DNA of 42,927 nt from JBMOLK01 sp049325575 (GCA_049325575.1 JBMOLK010000282.1:1-42927); one strand, 5' to 3'; shown: positions 1 through 9,486, counted from the stretch's first letter. Notes: generated by a model not told the origin, from the letters alone. Made by a program: numbers and translations.

Positions 1-1145
1 ATGCATAATTCCCATTACCTTTATCTGCAAGTCCTTCCATCTTGGAATCCTTGTAGTTTCCCATGCCAAAACCTAATACTGTAAGGAATATACCGTCATT
101 TCTTTTCTTTTCAATAAGCCTTACAAGCTCCGCATCACTGCTTACGCCTACGTTAAAATCACCATCCGTAGCCAGTATAACACGGTTATTGCCTGAAGGT
201 ATGAAGTTCTCTTCAGCTACTCTATAAGCCATATTTATACCTTCTGCACCAGCAGTTGATCCACCTGCTTCCAGATTTGACAGAGCATCAAGAATCTTGT
301 CCTTCTCGCTTCCCGGTGTAGAATCCAGAACAAGACCCGCTGCCCCTGCATAAACTACAATTGATACTCTATCCTGATCCCTAAGCTTATTAACCAGAAG
401 TTTAAATGCCGATTTTAATAGCGGAAGCTTGTTGGGTTCATCCATCGATCCTGATACATCCAGTAAAAATACCAGATTGTTTGGAGGCATGTCTTCCGTC
501 TGAAGCTTCTCTGCCTGGAGTCCGACAAGCATCAAGTTGTTTTTAGGATTCCACGGACATTTTGCAATCTCTGTTGTTATGCTGAATGGATCTTCGTTTT
601 GTGGCTTTGGATAATCATATGTAAAATAATTAATCATCTCTTCTATCCTTACAGCATCTGCAGGTGGTTTCCTCGATGAATTTAAGAAGCGTCTTATATT
701 GCTGTATGAGGCTGTATCCACATCAATAGAAAAGGTTGACAAGGGGCTGTTTAAGGTATCAAGAAACTTGTTCTCATAAATAGCATTGTAACTTTCAGTA
801 TTAAAATCCTCTACAGGGTAATTTTCAATTTTCTTCATAGAGTGAACACTTGCATCCTTAGAGTATGTGTCTTTGTAGTTTGCCCCTCCTATCTCCTCTG
901 AAAACTGTATCTGAATATCTGAATCGCTTTGAGCAATTATACTTTCGTCAGGTGCTCTCTTTGAATACTCATATTCTGCATTTGTACCCGGGTCTTCTTC
1001 ACCAGTCTTCGGTGCACTATAGCTCTTATCAGCCTGTTGGTCTGACATACTTTGGCACGCTGAAAGTATTGCTGCAATAAAAGCAGCAATAATAAAACAA
1101 GATAAAAATGTTTTTAACTTTTTCACCATAACTTTTCTTTTCATA
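1..1145 (-). CDS. VWA-domain (YfbK-type) lipoprotein, 3' end missing at window edge
   Basis: This open frame runs off the left edge, so only the first 381 codons are present. The ATG at 1145 follows a GGAGG site. Residues 10-30 form a lipoprotein signal ending in the lipobox LSAC (Cys30), so the protein is probably anchored outside the membrane. The region around residues 120-200 (STFSIDVDTASYSNIRRFL, then EEMINYF) matches the N-terminal domain found in YfbK-like proteins, and a von Willebrand A domain starts near residue 224 with an intact metal-ion-dependent adhesion site, DVSGSMD (Asp229, Ser231, Ser233). The family is thought to bind protein ligands through a divalent metal; its precise role is unknown. 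It is divergent from the exported-protein genes starting at 1306. Confidence 0.9.
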
Positions 1146-1219
1146 TATATTCCTCCATTTTTAGATGTTTTTTTGATTAGACGATGTATTTAGGTAAAGT
1201 GTTCCACAAGTATTAAGTA

Positions 1220-1248
1220 TTGATAATTTTTTACAACAGTAATATAAT
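1220..1248 (+). promoter_or_regulatory. Sigma-A promoter for the 1306 gene
   Basis: TTGATA (1220-1225) and TATAAT (1243-1248) are separated by exactly 17 bases, a near-consensus sigma-A promoter. The predicted start of transcription is near 1255, about 50 bases before the TTG start at 1306. It probably drives the four-gene run 1306-6451. Confidence 0.7.
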
Positions 1249-1305
1249 TTAGTAGTTAATAGATTACTTTCAATTTTTTAAATTTAATTACAGGAGAAAT
1301 CAAGT

Positions 1306-2181
1306 TTGTATAGAGTCAAGAGAATTTTACTTTGTGTTTTTTTTGTTATATTGATGCTCCTTATATCTTTAAGACCTTTTTGCAGGTACATAAGCTCCGA
1401 AGGCTTTGCCAGCCCTTCTCTATTGCTTAAAGACCAAAATAACATATACACTTTATCCGTGCAAAATAAAAGTGTCTATGTTTATTTAAAGGAAAGAAAG
1501 GTTTTATCGGAACACAGATTAGAAAAGGAGCTGGCAATCAGCAGCTGCACTGCTGATTTGGATCACGACGGCAGGGACGAATTAATACTTCTTTGTGCAA
1601 AAGAGTCCAAAGAATATGGAGACGATCTTGTAGTATTCTCATTCATTTCTCCCTTATATAACAGTAGTATTGAAGATAACAAACCCTTTAAAGAAATATA
1701 CAGGTTTTCATGCAAGGGTCTAAATCCATGGAAAGTCCAAACGTCAGATGTGGATGGAGACGGCAGCATTGAAATATCAATAGGGGTATTTAAGACCTCT
1801 CACTTCCACCCGGTGATGGCCAAAAGACCTTTCTTGTACGTTTGGAAAAATGGGGGTATATTCCCCAAGTGGAGAGGCTCAAGACTGTCAAGGCCTTTTG
1901 ATGACTATGTTTTTTCCGATTTGGACCTTGATGGAAAAGATGAATTGGTATCCATAGAACACCTTGTATCAGGTGAAAAAGTATTGACATCATATTCATG
2001 GAAAGGTTTTGGCTTTGAAAAAACCGGTGAAAGCAGGAGTTTTAATAATATTTTGAATATTGTAAGAGGATCTTCTATGGGAAAGGAGGATTATGAAATC
2101 TTTGCAAAAACTAAGGAAAACAGCAGTTGGACACCTAGTATCTTTTACTACAAAGATGGAAAGCTGTTGACAAGGGAATAG
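1306..2181 (+). CDS. Exported FG-GAP/VCBS-like repeat protein, function unknown
   Basis: The 291-residue product starts with a TTG at 1306, eight bases after AGGAGA. Residues 7-23 are a hydrophobic segment (signal anchor or signal peptide). The rest contains three spaced acidic repeats, DLDHDGRDELILL, DVDGDGSIEISIG and DLDLDGKDELVSI, which are the calcium-binding-type D-x-D-x-D-G loops of FG-GAP/VCBS beta-propeller repeats. Such proteins usually sit on the cell surface and bind ligands, but no enzyme domain is visible, so I assign no function. It is first in a run of genes for exported proteins, 53 bases before the DUF3160 lipoprotein gene. Confidence 0.75.
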   Translation: MYRVKRILLCVFFVILMLLISLRPFCRYISSEGFASPSLLLKDQNNIYTLSVQNKSVYVYLKERKVLSEHRLEKELAISSCTADLDHDGRDELILLCAKESKEYGDDLVVFSFISPLYNSSIEDNKPFKEIYRFSCKGLNPWKVQTSDVDGDGSIEISIGVFKTSHFHPVMAKRPFLYVWKNGGIFPKWRGSRLSRPFDDYVFSDLDLDGKDELVSIEHLVSGEKVLTSYSWKGFGFEKTGESRSFNNILNIVRGSSMGKEDYEIFAKTKENSSWTPSIFYYKDGKLLTRE

Positions 2182-2234
2182 ACAATATTCCTGGATTTAT
2201 AAATTTATTATAGGTTAGAAGGAAGGTAATTAAA

Positions 2235-4493
2235 ATGGCGCGCAAAAAACTGATTTATGTTATCATTTGTACCCTGCTATTATGTACTACATTATTGAAC
2301 ACATCAGGGTGCTCAAATTCCGGCAGCAAAAATAGTCCTCCCGAAGCTACCGGTTCACCAGCCTCTACAGGTTTACCTACAGGTAATGCTGTGGATGTCT
2401 CCGAAAGCGTTGATGATGGTAAAAGTGCCTTCAATCCCTTATTTACCGATGAAAAAGAGAGAAAAATCACCCAGGTGGAGTGGGCCCCAACAAAATTTGA
2501 GAAGAGGGTAAAGCCCTATAGTGTTAAAAGTGATTTATCCAACATCGTGAATTTAAACCAGTTTGGAGAATTTACACCCCAGCAAAAGAAAATGCTTTCA
2601 AAAAACGGATTTGTGGTTATGCCAACAAATGAAGAACAGCTCTTTTATATCTACGAGAAAAACGAGTATTTGAAAGCTCCAAGCTTTATTACTACCGACT
2701 CTGTTCTTCAGGTTTACCATATTTTCTTTGACTATTCACTAAGAACATTGGAATATGAGAAGCTCATGGAGCCTCTTCAAAAGTTAACGAGCAATATGCT
2801 TGCCAAGTCTGTACTGCTGTATAATGAAATTGAAAATCCTGAAGTTAAAAACGCTGCGCTAAAAAACATAATTTACTTCGCTGTAGCTCAAAAAGCTCTG
2901 GAAAAAGATTTGCCTTCTAGCATACCGGATAAGGCAAAAAACTATATAGATAAGGAAATGTCACTCATTGAAGATGCCGCTGGAAAACAGAAATCCCCTT
3001 TATTTGACTTTGATGTTGATTACAGTCAATTCAAACCAAGGGGCCATTATACAAGAAATGACGAGTTTAAAAAATATTTTAAAGCCATGATGTGGTACGG
3101 GCTCATCCCATTCCCTCTGTTTAGGGATGATGAAAATAAAGAGATTGATAAAGAAAAATCTGTCCAGGCATTACTTATCACATATTCCCTATTTTCTGAC
3201 CTTAACGGCGTGTCTGATGTTGATCTTTGGGAAACAATTTATGATCCAACTGTCTTCTATGTAGGAAGTACAGATGATCTTAACCTGTATCACTATAAGA
3301 GCCTTCTTATAAATGTTTACGGCAGCAAGCCGGATTTGGAAAACCTTCTTAGCAAGGAGAATATTGATAAGCTGACTAATGAAGCCAGGAAACTCCCAGA
3401 ACCAAGAATAAAGGCAAAATGGGCTTCAAGGGATACTCCCGTCAATAAGCAGTTCAGATTCATGGGCCAAAGATACATACCCGACTCCGAGATTCTTCAA
3501 ACCCTTGTGGAACCGTTCAAAAGGCCCGTACCAAAAGGGCTTGATGTAATGGGAGTCCTGGGCTCCCAAAGGGCTTCTGACCTTCTTATTAATACGTACA
3601 AGGAAAATGAGTTGTGGGATGAATATGAGGGCAAATTTGCTGCCTTAAAGAGTCAATTTGCCGAATTATCAGATGGAACATGGCGTTCCAACATGTACTA
3701 CGGATGGCTTTGGACTCTCAAGGGCCTTCTTAACCGTTTTGGAGAAGGATACCCTTCTTTCATGACCAATATTGCCTGGGAGGATAAATCTCTTAGTACA
3801 GCCCTGGGAAGCTGGGCCGAACTTAGGCACAATACCATTCTATATGGAAAGCAGAGTGGAGCAGAATGCGGGGGCGGCGAAGAACCTCCTGTTATAAAAG
3901 GCTATGTAGAACCAAATATTGAAGTTTATGAAAAGCTACTTTGGCTTACTAAATACTCTAGAGTAAACCTGACAGAAAGAAATATTCTCCCTGATGAACT
4001 TAAATCAAAAATGGAAAGCTTTGAGGAACTGCTTCAATTTCTTATAAACTGTTCCATTAAGGAGCTTAGGAACGAGGAATTAACCCAGGAAGAGTATTAT
4101 CAACTCTTAGTGTATGGAGGAACCCTCGAATATATGACCAGTTCCTTTGCTGACGGCGGCAGCCGATGGTTTGAGATTACATCGGAAACTGATAGAAATA
4201 TGGCAGTTATTGCAGATGTACATACCACTTCATCATCTTACCTTGAAGTGGGTGTAGGACCTGCAGCTGAGATATTTGTTGCTGTGCCTATAGCAGGGAA
4301 AATCTATCTCACAAGAGGTGCCGTCTTTAGCTACTACGAGTTCTTAAGTGATACGAGATTAACGGATGAAGAATGGCAAAAGATGTTTAAGGAAGGCAGG
4401 CAGCCAGGGTCCCCTGACTGGACCGATTCATTCATCAATGGTTCAAAGGAGGAAATCCCTGTTCCAGCAGAACCTTACAGTTCAGGATGTTAG
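2235..4493 (+). CDS. DUF3160-domain lipoprotein
   Basis: The ATG at 2235 follows a GAAGGAAGG-like site. The 752-residue product has a lipoprotein signal with the lipobox NTSGC (Cys26) and then a Ser/Pro/Gly-rich linker to about residue 70. The remainder has the DUF3160 signature: APSFITTDSVLQVYHIFFDY near residue 150, a YYGWLWTLKGLL segment, a SWAELRHNTILYGKQS segment and a C-terminal stretch with ADVHT. The biochemical role of DUF3160 is not known; the His-rich conserved motifs suggest a metal site, which is inference. It is followed 3 bases later by the CapA-like gene, so the two are translationally close and probably cotranscribed. Confidence 0.9.
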   Translation: MARKKLIYVIICTLLLCTTLLNTSGCSNSGSKNSPPEATGSPASTGLPTGNAVDVSESVDDGKSAFNPLFTDEKERKITQVEWAPTKFEKRVKPYSVKSDLSNIVNLNQFGEFTPQQKKMLSKNGFVVMPTNEEQLFYIYEKNEYLKAPSFITTDSVLQVYHIFFDYSLRTLEYEKLMEPLQKLTSNMLAKSVLLYNEIENPEVKNAALKNIIYFAVAQKALEKDLPSSIPDKAKNYIDKEMSLIEDAAGKQKSPLFDFDVDYSQFKPRGHYTRNDEFKKYFKAMMWYGLIPFPLFRDDENKEIDKEKSVQALLITYSLFSDLNGVSDVDLWETIYDPTVFYVGSTDDLNLYHYKSLLINVYGSKPDLENLLSKENIDKLTNEARKLPEPRIKAKWASRDTPVNKQFRFMGQRYIPDSEILQTLVEPFKRPVPKGLDVMGVLGSQRASDLLINTYKENELWDEYEGKFAALKSQFAELSDGTWRSNMYYGWLWTLKGLLNRFGEGYPSFMTNIAWEDKSLSTALGSWAELRHNTILYGKQSGAECGGGEEPPVIKGYVEPNIEVYEKLLWLTKYSRVNLTERNILPDELKSKMESFEELLQFLINCSIKELRNEELTQEEYYQLLVYGGTLEYMTSSFADGGSRWFEITSETDRNMAVIADVHTTSSSYLEVGVGPAAEIFVAVPIAGKIYLTRGAVFSYYEFLSDTRLTDEEWQKMFKEGRQPGSPDWTDSFINGSKEEIPVPAEPYSSGC

Positions 4494-4496
4494 ATA

Positions 4497-5534
4497 ATGA
4501 AAAAACTATTGCCAGCTTTATTTTTAATTACAACACTTACTTTGGTATTTGCTGTATCTATTATCAGAGAAAAGGAAGTAAAAGTACATATTGTAGGAGA
4601 TATCCTCCTAAGCAGGGGTGTAGAGGATAAATTGAATCAATACGGTTACGATTATCCCTACACAAAAATAAGAGATACTTTGATAGATGGTGATATTACC
4701 TTTGGCAATCTTGAATGCCCTATAACTTCCGGAGGGTCGCCTGTATTTAAAAGTCCAAAATACATATTCAGGGCTGATGCTTCAAATGCATATGCGCTTA
4801 AGAACAGCGGCTTTGATATATTAAACCTTGCAAACAATCATACGATGGACTATGGAAGAGAAGGACTTGAGGATACAATAGAACTACTTAACAAAGAAAA
4901 TATTAAAACAGTTGGTGCAGGAAAAGACAGAGAAGATGCCCGCAAGCCGGTATACATGTCAATATCAAATACAGTTTTCGGCTTTTTAAGCTTCTCTTCT
5001 TTCCCTGCTGAAGGTTACTTTTACCTACCTGATAGGCCTGATGTAGCGCAGGTAGATATAACGAAGCTTTCGGAAGAAGTCAAGAATGCAAAAGCTAATT
5101 GCGATATTCTAATAGTTTCCTTTCACTGGGGTAGGGAATTCGATAACTACCCCGGTGAAAACCAGAAGAATGTTGCTCATTTATCTATTGACAGCGGAGC
5201 AGACATTGTTATAGGTCACCACCCCCATGTCCTTCAAGGGGTGGAGCTGTATAAGAACAAGACAATATTCTATAGTCTTGGGAATTTCATATTCGATAAA
5301 CAAGAGCCAAAAGGTACAGATGAGACTATAATATTAAAGCTTGGCATATCCAATAGATCTATAAAAAGCCTGAAAGCACTTCCTATAAGGATTGTTGAGT
5401 GCCAGCCAACCATTCCTGAAACTCCCGATGCCCTTAGAATACTAAACAATTTTAAAAAATATTCCGAAAATATGAATTCTAATATTTACATTGATGAAAA
5501 AAAGGGTATCTTAGAAGTAAGGGGTGATTTTTAG
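4497..5534 (+). CDS. CapA-family (poly-gamma-glutamate capsule type) metallophosphatase-like protein
   Basis: The 345-residue product has an N-terminal membrane segment (residues 4-23) and the complete CapA motif series: VGDILLSRGVE, FGNLECPIT, LANNHTMDYG, SFHWGREF, GHHPHVLQGVE and YSLGNFIFD. These are the metal-ligand motifs of the calcineurin-like CapA/PgsA fold. CapA proteins anchor or process poly-gamma-glutamate in Bacillus, but no capBC ligase genes are visible here, so the substrate in this organism is open. Its stop codon overlaps the GTG start of the next gene by one base (TAGTG), which suggests coupled translation. Confidence 0.9.
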   Translation: MKKLLPALFLITTLTLVFAVSIIREKEVKVHIVGDILLSRGVEDKLNQYGYDYPYTKIRDTLIDGDITFGNLECPITSGGSPVFKSPKYIFRADASNAYALKNSGFDILNLANNHTMDYGREGLEDTIELLNKENIKTVGAGKDREDARKPVYMSISNTVFGFLSFSSFPAEGYFYLPDRPDVAQVDITKLSEEVKNAKANCDILIVSFHWGREFDNYPGENQKNVAHLSIDSGADIVIGHHPHVLQGVELYKNKTIFYSLGNFIFDKQEPKGTDETIILKLGISNRSIKSLKALPIRIVECQPTIPETPDALRILNNFKKYSENMNSNIYIDEKKGILEVRGDF

Positions 5535-6451
5535 TGGCTGATTTCTTAACCCATACGATTTTTTCAGAGGAAGTATTAAACAGGGTAAATGATAAAAAGC
5601 TCAGGGAAGAAATATGGAAGAGGATGGATTTGTATATTTTGGGTTCACAAGGACCTGATATCTTTTATTACTTTAACTTTCTACCCTGGCAAAATTCTAA
5701 AGATATAACCAAAATCGGTACTCTTATCCACAATTACAAAACAGGGTCGTTTCTGAAGATGGGTATAGAATATGCCTTAAAAGCCCCGGGTGAAAAAGAC
5801 AAATATGATCTTCTTTCATATATAACCGGTTATATATGTCATTTTTATCTTGATAAAAACATCCACCCGTATGTATGTTACTTTACCGAAAACAAGATAT
5901 ACAGAAAAGACGGATCTAAGGTAAAGGTCTCACATCAGGATATAGAGACAAATATAGATATTATATATACCAGAGAGAAAAGGAATGAGAAAGCATATAA
6001 AACAAAGCTGTACCTGCTCTTTAATCCAAACAATATACCTCTCATTGTTTTAGACTTTTACAGATATGCACTAAAGGAACTTTTTGATATATATGTCCCG
6101 GATAAAGATATCAAAAAGTCAGCTGCCGATATGAGGAAAGGCTTCAGACTCCTTTATGATCCACTGCGAGTCAAAGGTACAATTTTAAAGCTGCTTAAGA
6201 TAAAACCCGCAAAGCCTCTATACACCAAAAGTGAAGATGATACTATAGACTGGCTCAACAGGAAAAAAAGAGTATGGCATCACCTGGATGACAGGGATGA
6301 AAACTATACCTTAAGTGTTGACGAAATCTATGAGAATGCGTTAGAAGAGTGCTCTGAAGTTATCAATACATTATCCAAGCGGATTGACAGCAGAGAGGAA
6401 TTAGACGACTTATTCCCCAATATCAGTTACTTAACCAATAAACCGTGTTAG
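5534..6451 (+). CDS. Zinc-dependent phospholipase C family protein
   Basis: The GTG start at 5534 shares its G with the preceding stop codon. The 305-residue product has features of the Zn_dep_PLPC family: an N-terminal HTIFSEEVL, GSQGPDIFYY, LIHNYKTG, the central YICHFYLDKNIHPYVCY with the metal-binding His pair, and SHQDIETNIDI. There is no signal peptide, unlike classical secreted alpha-toxins, so it belongs to the intracellular or uncharacterised branch common in Clostridia. A lipid phosphodiesterase activity is plausible but unproven. It is the last gene of the 1306-6451 run; a weak imperfect hairpin at about 6453-6476 follows the stop. Confidence 0.85.
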   Translation: MADFLTHTIFSEEVLNRVNDKKLREEIWKRMDLYILGSQGPDIFYYFNFLPWQNSKDITKIGTLIHNYKTGSFLKMGIEYALKAPGEKDKYDLLSYITGYICHFYLDKNIHPYVCYFTENKIYRKDGSKVKVSHQDIETNIDIIYTREKRNEKAYKTKLYLLFNPNNIPLIVLDFYRYALKELFDIYVPDKDIKKSAADMRKGFRLLYDPLRVKGTILKLLKIKPAKPLYTKSEDDTIDWLNRKKRVWHHLDDRDENYTLSVDEIYENALEECSEVINTLSKRIDSREELDDLFPNISYLTNKPC

Positions 6452-6576
6452 TATAATAACTCCTTGGAGCATTATTTACCTATACTATGCCGACTCCATA
6501 ACTTTAAATATCCTACCTACCATGAAGATATGATGTTTTTTTGCTGATGATGAGTGAGAATATTTTATAAATCTGT

Positions 6577-6605
6577 AACAATACCATTTTAGTTTACATA
6601 ATATA
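6577..6605 (+). promoter_or_regulatory. Candidate sigma-K-like (mother-cell sporulation) promoter
   Basis: AACA at 6577-6580 and CATAATATA at 6597-6605 are separated by 16 bases. This fits the sigma-K consensus mACm-N16/17-CATAnnnTA known from Bacillus. It lies 34 bases before the ATG at 6639. One match to a short degenerate consensus in AT-rich DNA is weak evidence on its own; the small Cys-rich product downstream makes it more credible. Confidence 0.45.
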
Positions 6606-6638
6606 GATTATAAGCAACCAACGTAAGGAGTGAACAAT

Positions 6639-6866
6639 ATGCCAAACGGATGTCCAGAAGGTTGCTGCCAGGGCAATGAAATACTTTGTATTTCTATCCC
6701 TTGTCCAGTAACAATAGTACTTCTCGGTCTTACCCTTCAGCTTGAGCTGCCTTGTATAAGGTTGACTTCACAGGATGGGTTGACAGGTGATCAGGTAAAT
6801 CAACTGCTGCAGGTACTGACCAGTCTGCTCGGTAATCTTGGTGGAATTATACAGCCGCAAGCATAA
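6639..6866 (+). CDS. Small cysteine-rich protein, possibly a spore coat component
   Basis: The ATG at 6639 lies eight bases after AAGGAG (6625-6630); a GTG at 6630 is in frame but overlaps that site, so the ATG is preferred, giving 75 residues. The product begins MPNGCPEGCCQGNEILC and carries seven cysteines in its first 40 residues (CPEGCC, ILC, IPCP, LPC), a short hydrophobic stretch, and a Gln/Leu-rich tail. I do not recognise the family. Cys-rich small proteins with mother-cell promoters are often cross-linked spore coat or crust proteins, and a sigma-K-like promoter precedes this gene. That role is inference. Confidence 0.7.
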   Translation: MPNGCPEGCCQGNEILCISIPCPVTIVLLGLTLQLELPCIRLTSQDGLTGDQVNQLLQVLTSLLGNLGGIIQPQA

Positions 6867-6875
6867 TGCTGACAT

Positions 6876-6900
6876 AAAGAATGGCCAATGGCCATTCTTT
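6876..6900. terminator. Hairpin terminator after the Cys-rich gene
   Basis: An 11-base perfect inverted repeat (6876-6886 with 6890-6900, AAAGAATGGCC) with a three-base loop lies ten bases after the stop codon and ends in T-rich sequence. The A-rich and T-rich flanks would let it act on both strands, also for the converging HAD gene ending at 6991. Confidence 0.7.
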
Positions 6901-6990
6901 CTTATACATATATCTTTATTTCCAATTATACGTATAGCAATATGTTTTTTATGCCAGCTTTTGTAAGCATGTTTTGATCCCCCAGGATCT

Positions 6991-7857
6991 TTATTCATAG
7001 CGGGCCAGGTTACGCTCAAGCCAGCCCACAACATAAGCTGCGGCATGATGGTCATGGTGTACACAGCTGTGGTCCGCACAGCTTTTTAGATCAGGGTGTG
7101 CATTCCCGACTGCAAAGCCGGTGCCAGAAACCTTTATCATTTCAATATCATTGTGGTTGTCACCTATAGATATGACATGATCCATGGATATCCCCAGCAT
7201 TTTGGTGAGTTCACACAAAGCTTCCCCTTTAGATGCCCTCTTGTTTAGCAGTTCCAGGAACTGTGGCTCCGAATAAACCATTCGGAATGTTATATCTCTT
7301 CCATCCAAAAACTGTCTAACTTCAGGAAGTCTATTCGGCCTTGTGGTTAGTATCACCTTATACCATGGTTCGGGTATCTCTTCTACTGGAGCGATTATAG
7401 GAGTAAAGCCTTCCTTTACCCGATGCTTCTCTGTTTCCTCATTCTCCCTTAGAAAATACACATTTCCTCCATGAAACACCTCAATGCCAAGGTAAGGAAA
7501 GGCATGCAGAAGGTCTTTTAATACACCGCTGATATTTCCTTCAAGTGGTCTGTTCCAGAGTGCTTCCCCTGTCTTAAAATCATAAATAAGGGCTCCATTA
7601 TATAGTACGGTAGGAGCATTTACGGGTACAGATTCCAAGTAACTCTTTACGGCAAATTCCATCCTGCCTGTTGCAATGGTAAAAAAGCCCCCATTGTCAA
7701 CAAAATACTCTATTGCTTTTATGTTTTCTTCACTTACTTCAAATTTACTGTTCAGTAAGGTCCCATCCATATCACTGACAAGCATGAAACCTTTGAATTT
7801 TCCATCTTTCATCTTCTTAGCTTTTCCTTTGTAAAGTAATGTATTTAAATTTGGCAT
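6991..7857 (-). CDS. Cof-type HAD-IIB family sugar-phosphate phosphatase
   Basis: The 288-residue product has HAD motif I as SDMDGTLL at about residue 28 (nucleophile and acid Asp), motif III Lys in RASKGEALCEL, and motif IV in SIGDNHNDIEMI, followed by GTGFAVGNAHPDLKSCAD. The large C2 cap between motifs I and III is typical of Cof proteins, which dephosphorylate sugar phosphates, FMN, PLP or similar small molecules; the substrate cannot be told. The ATG at 7857 follows GTGGAG, which overlaps the stop of the upstream gene two bases away, so the two genes are probably an operon. Confidence 0.92.
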   Translation of the reverse strand: MPNLNTLLYKGKAKKMKDGKFKGFMLVSDMDGTLLNSKFEVSEENIKAIEYFVDNGGFFTIATGRMEFAVKSYLESVPVNAPTVLYNGALIYDFKTGEALWNRPLEGNISGVLKDLLHAFPYLGIEVFHGGNVYFLRENEETEKHRVKEGFTPIIAPVEEIPEPWYKVILTTRPNRLPEVRQFLDGRDITFRMVYSEPQFLELLNKRASKGEALCELTKMLGISMDHVISIGDNHNDIEMIKVSGTGFAVGNAHPDLKSCADHSCVHHDHHAAAYVVGWLERNLARYE

Positions 7858-7859
7858 TG

Positions 7860-8504
7860 CTACTCCACTAGCTCAAAGGTACTTGATATATTGATAAACT
7901 CCTGCCTGTATGTATCAAACTCCTTATCCTCGGTCCAGAAGGATAGCCAATAGAACTTTTGCGGAGTATCTATGGTTATACCTAAATACCTTATTTTCAA
8001 ATCATCTATATCATTTGTAAACTCAAACTGCCTTGAAGTATACCCATTGGCATGAGAATCAGTTATACCGCTGTCATCAACCTCAACTCCATTTTGTTTT
8101 AGACCGTTAATTACAAGCGAAGCATACTGGTCTAAAGACAAAACCGGTAATTCGCTCTTAGAGCTTTCTATAACAGTTAAGTACCTTTTGCCGTTCCTGC
8201 TTTTAATAGCCAGACTTGCTTCATTATCGGTTGATTTATCTGCATATTTCCAATAATCGGTGGCACGTATTGAGTACTTACCGTCAAAGCTTTTAAATAA
8301 TTTGTCCGGCTCAACCTGACCGGAGTTTAGTCTTGCTTCATCAATAATCGAACCTAGTGAGCTTAATATGACTGCAGATACTACACCTATAAACACCATG
8401 CCCCCTAGCAGGCAGAGAGCAATAATTAGACCGATATTGACTTTTTTCTTTTGAGGATAGACCTCTGTCATATTCAAATCATGCCCTGTGTTTTCATCCA
8501 ACAC
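7860..8504 (-). CDS. Membrane-anchored PsbP-like domain protein, function unknown
   Basis: The frame is open from 8534, but the strongest ribosome site (GGGGAG at 8516-8511) lies six bases before the GTG at 8504, so I start there, giving 214 residues. A single membrane helix (GLIIALCLLGGMVFIGVV) near the N terminus anchors it. The outside part starts FDGKYSIRATDYW and ends with EFINISSTFELVE, the pattern of the PsbP/Mog1-like fold often found in bacterial lipoproteins and in regulators of membrane processes. No catalytic residues are visible. It precedes the Cof phosphatase gene by two bases. Confidence 0.65.
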   Translation of the reverse strand: MLDENTGHDLNMTEVYPQKKKVNIGLIIALCLLGGMVFIGVVSAVILSSLGSIIDEARLNSGQVEPDKLFKSFDGKYSIRATDYWKYADKSTDNEASLAIKSRNGKRYLTVIESSKSELPVLSLDQYASLVINGLKQNGVEVDDSGITDSHANGYTSRQFEFTNDIDDLKIRYLGITIDTPQKFYWLSFWTEDKEFDTYRQEFINISSTFELVE

Positions 8505-8581
8505 TCTTGACTCCCCTTTCAACAGTCTGTACAACAGGCTCGTTTGCTAACCCTTATTATACTTTATATACGGATCTTGTT

Positions 8582-9226
8582 CTATCTTTCCAGCCTGATT
8601 ATATGTTCTCTTGCATCATTTAGATCACGGGCAGTATAGTCAGTAAAACTAAAATCCTGCTTACAGGTATATTCCGATGGAATAGCAATTGTATAACAAC
8701 CTGCTCTTTTGCCAGCCAGTGCCCCATTACTGGAGTCTTCCAGTACTATACACTCTCCCGGGGAAAATCCCAGCTTTTCTACAGTCTTTAAATAAATTTC
8801 CGGATCGGGTTTTCCGTTTACAATCTCATCGGAAGCCTGTAAGACATCAAAATAGCTTCCAATATTAAGCTTACTGGTAATCATCTTAACCAGCCTGTTT
8901 GGAGAACCAGTTGCTATTGCCAGCTTCATCCTGCCTCTAAACTCATCCAATATTTCAAAAAGACCGGGCATAGGAACCAGATCATTTTTAATCCTCTCTT
9001 CAAATAGTCCATCCCTTATATTCAGAAGTTCCTGGGGAGATTTATCAATATCCAGAACCTCTGCAAAAATGCTCATACTCTCCATAGGCTTTCTCCCCAT
9101 CATCTTCCATAAGGTCTCATCCTTTAATTCCCTTCCAAAATCCCTGGCCATTTTCCTCTGAATTTCAAAATATACACGCTCCGTATCAATCATTAAGCCA
9201 TCCATATCAAAGATAATTGCTTTCAC
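8582..9226 (-). CDS. HAD family phosphatase, beta-phosphoglucomutase-like
   Basis: The 214-residue product has motif I IIFDMDGLMIDTE at residues 4-16, a helical C1 cap (residues 17-85), motif II in AIATGSPNRL, motif III Lys in VNGKPDPEIYLK, and motif IV in VLEDSSNGALAGKRAGC. This is subfamily IA with the layout of beta-phosphoglucomutase and 2-deoxyglucose-6-phosphatase enzymes. The exact substrate is unknown. It lies 78 bases upstream of the PsbP-like gene on the same strand and may share its transcript. Confidence 0.92.
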   Translation of the reverse strand: MKAIIFDMDGLMIDTERVYFEIQRKMARDFGRELKDETLWKMMGRKPMESMSIFAEVLDIDKSPQELLNIRDGLFEERIKNDLVPMPGLFEILDEFRGRMKLAIATGSPNRLVKMITSKLNIGSYFDVLQASDEIVNGKPDPEIYLKTVEKLGFSPGECIVLEDSSNGALAGKRAGCYTIAIPSEYTCKQDFSFTDYTARDLNDAREHIIRLER

Positions 9227-9267
9227 CTTATACCAACTCCATAACGTTTTTATTGATGATTCCTATA

Positions 9268-9402
9268 ATCATATGTTTATTTTTACAGTTTGCTATGTCT
9301 ATAGAGATCCAACTATAAAAGTAGATAAACTTGATGAGCCAGCCATTTGTTACAAATTAGCTGAGCGAATCTTATGTTTATCTTTATAATTCGTTATCTC
9401 TA
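9268..9402. repeat. Pair of imperfect direct repeats in the gap after the urease operon
   Basis: Two similar stretches of about 36 bases start at 9268 (ATCATATGTTTATTTTTACA) and 9369 (ATCTTATGTTTATCTTTATA), each ending in TCTATAG or TCTCTAG. They lie in the 260-base gap between ureD and the HAD gene. No gene or clear terminator is visible in this gap. The repeats may be decayed regulatory or filler sequence. Confidence 0.35.
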
Positions 9403-9486
9403 GTATAACATTATTCAAAACTTCATGTATAGAAATATATTAGTCTATGGGCGCTTTTTATATATAACTCTTGCTATTTAAGGTGG

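Noticed and set aside
9268..9402. Mobile element suggested by direct repeats
   Set aside because: The repeats are short and imperfect, and there is no transposase or terminal inverted repeat in the region.
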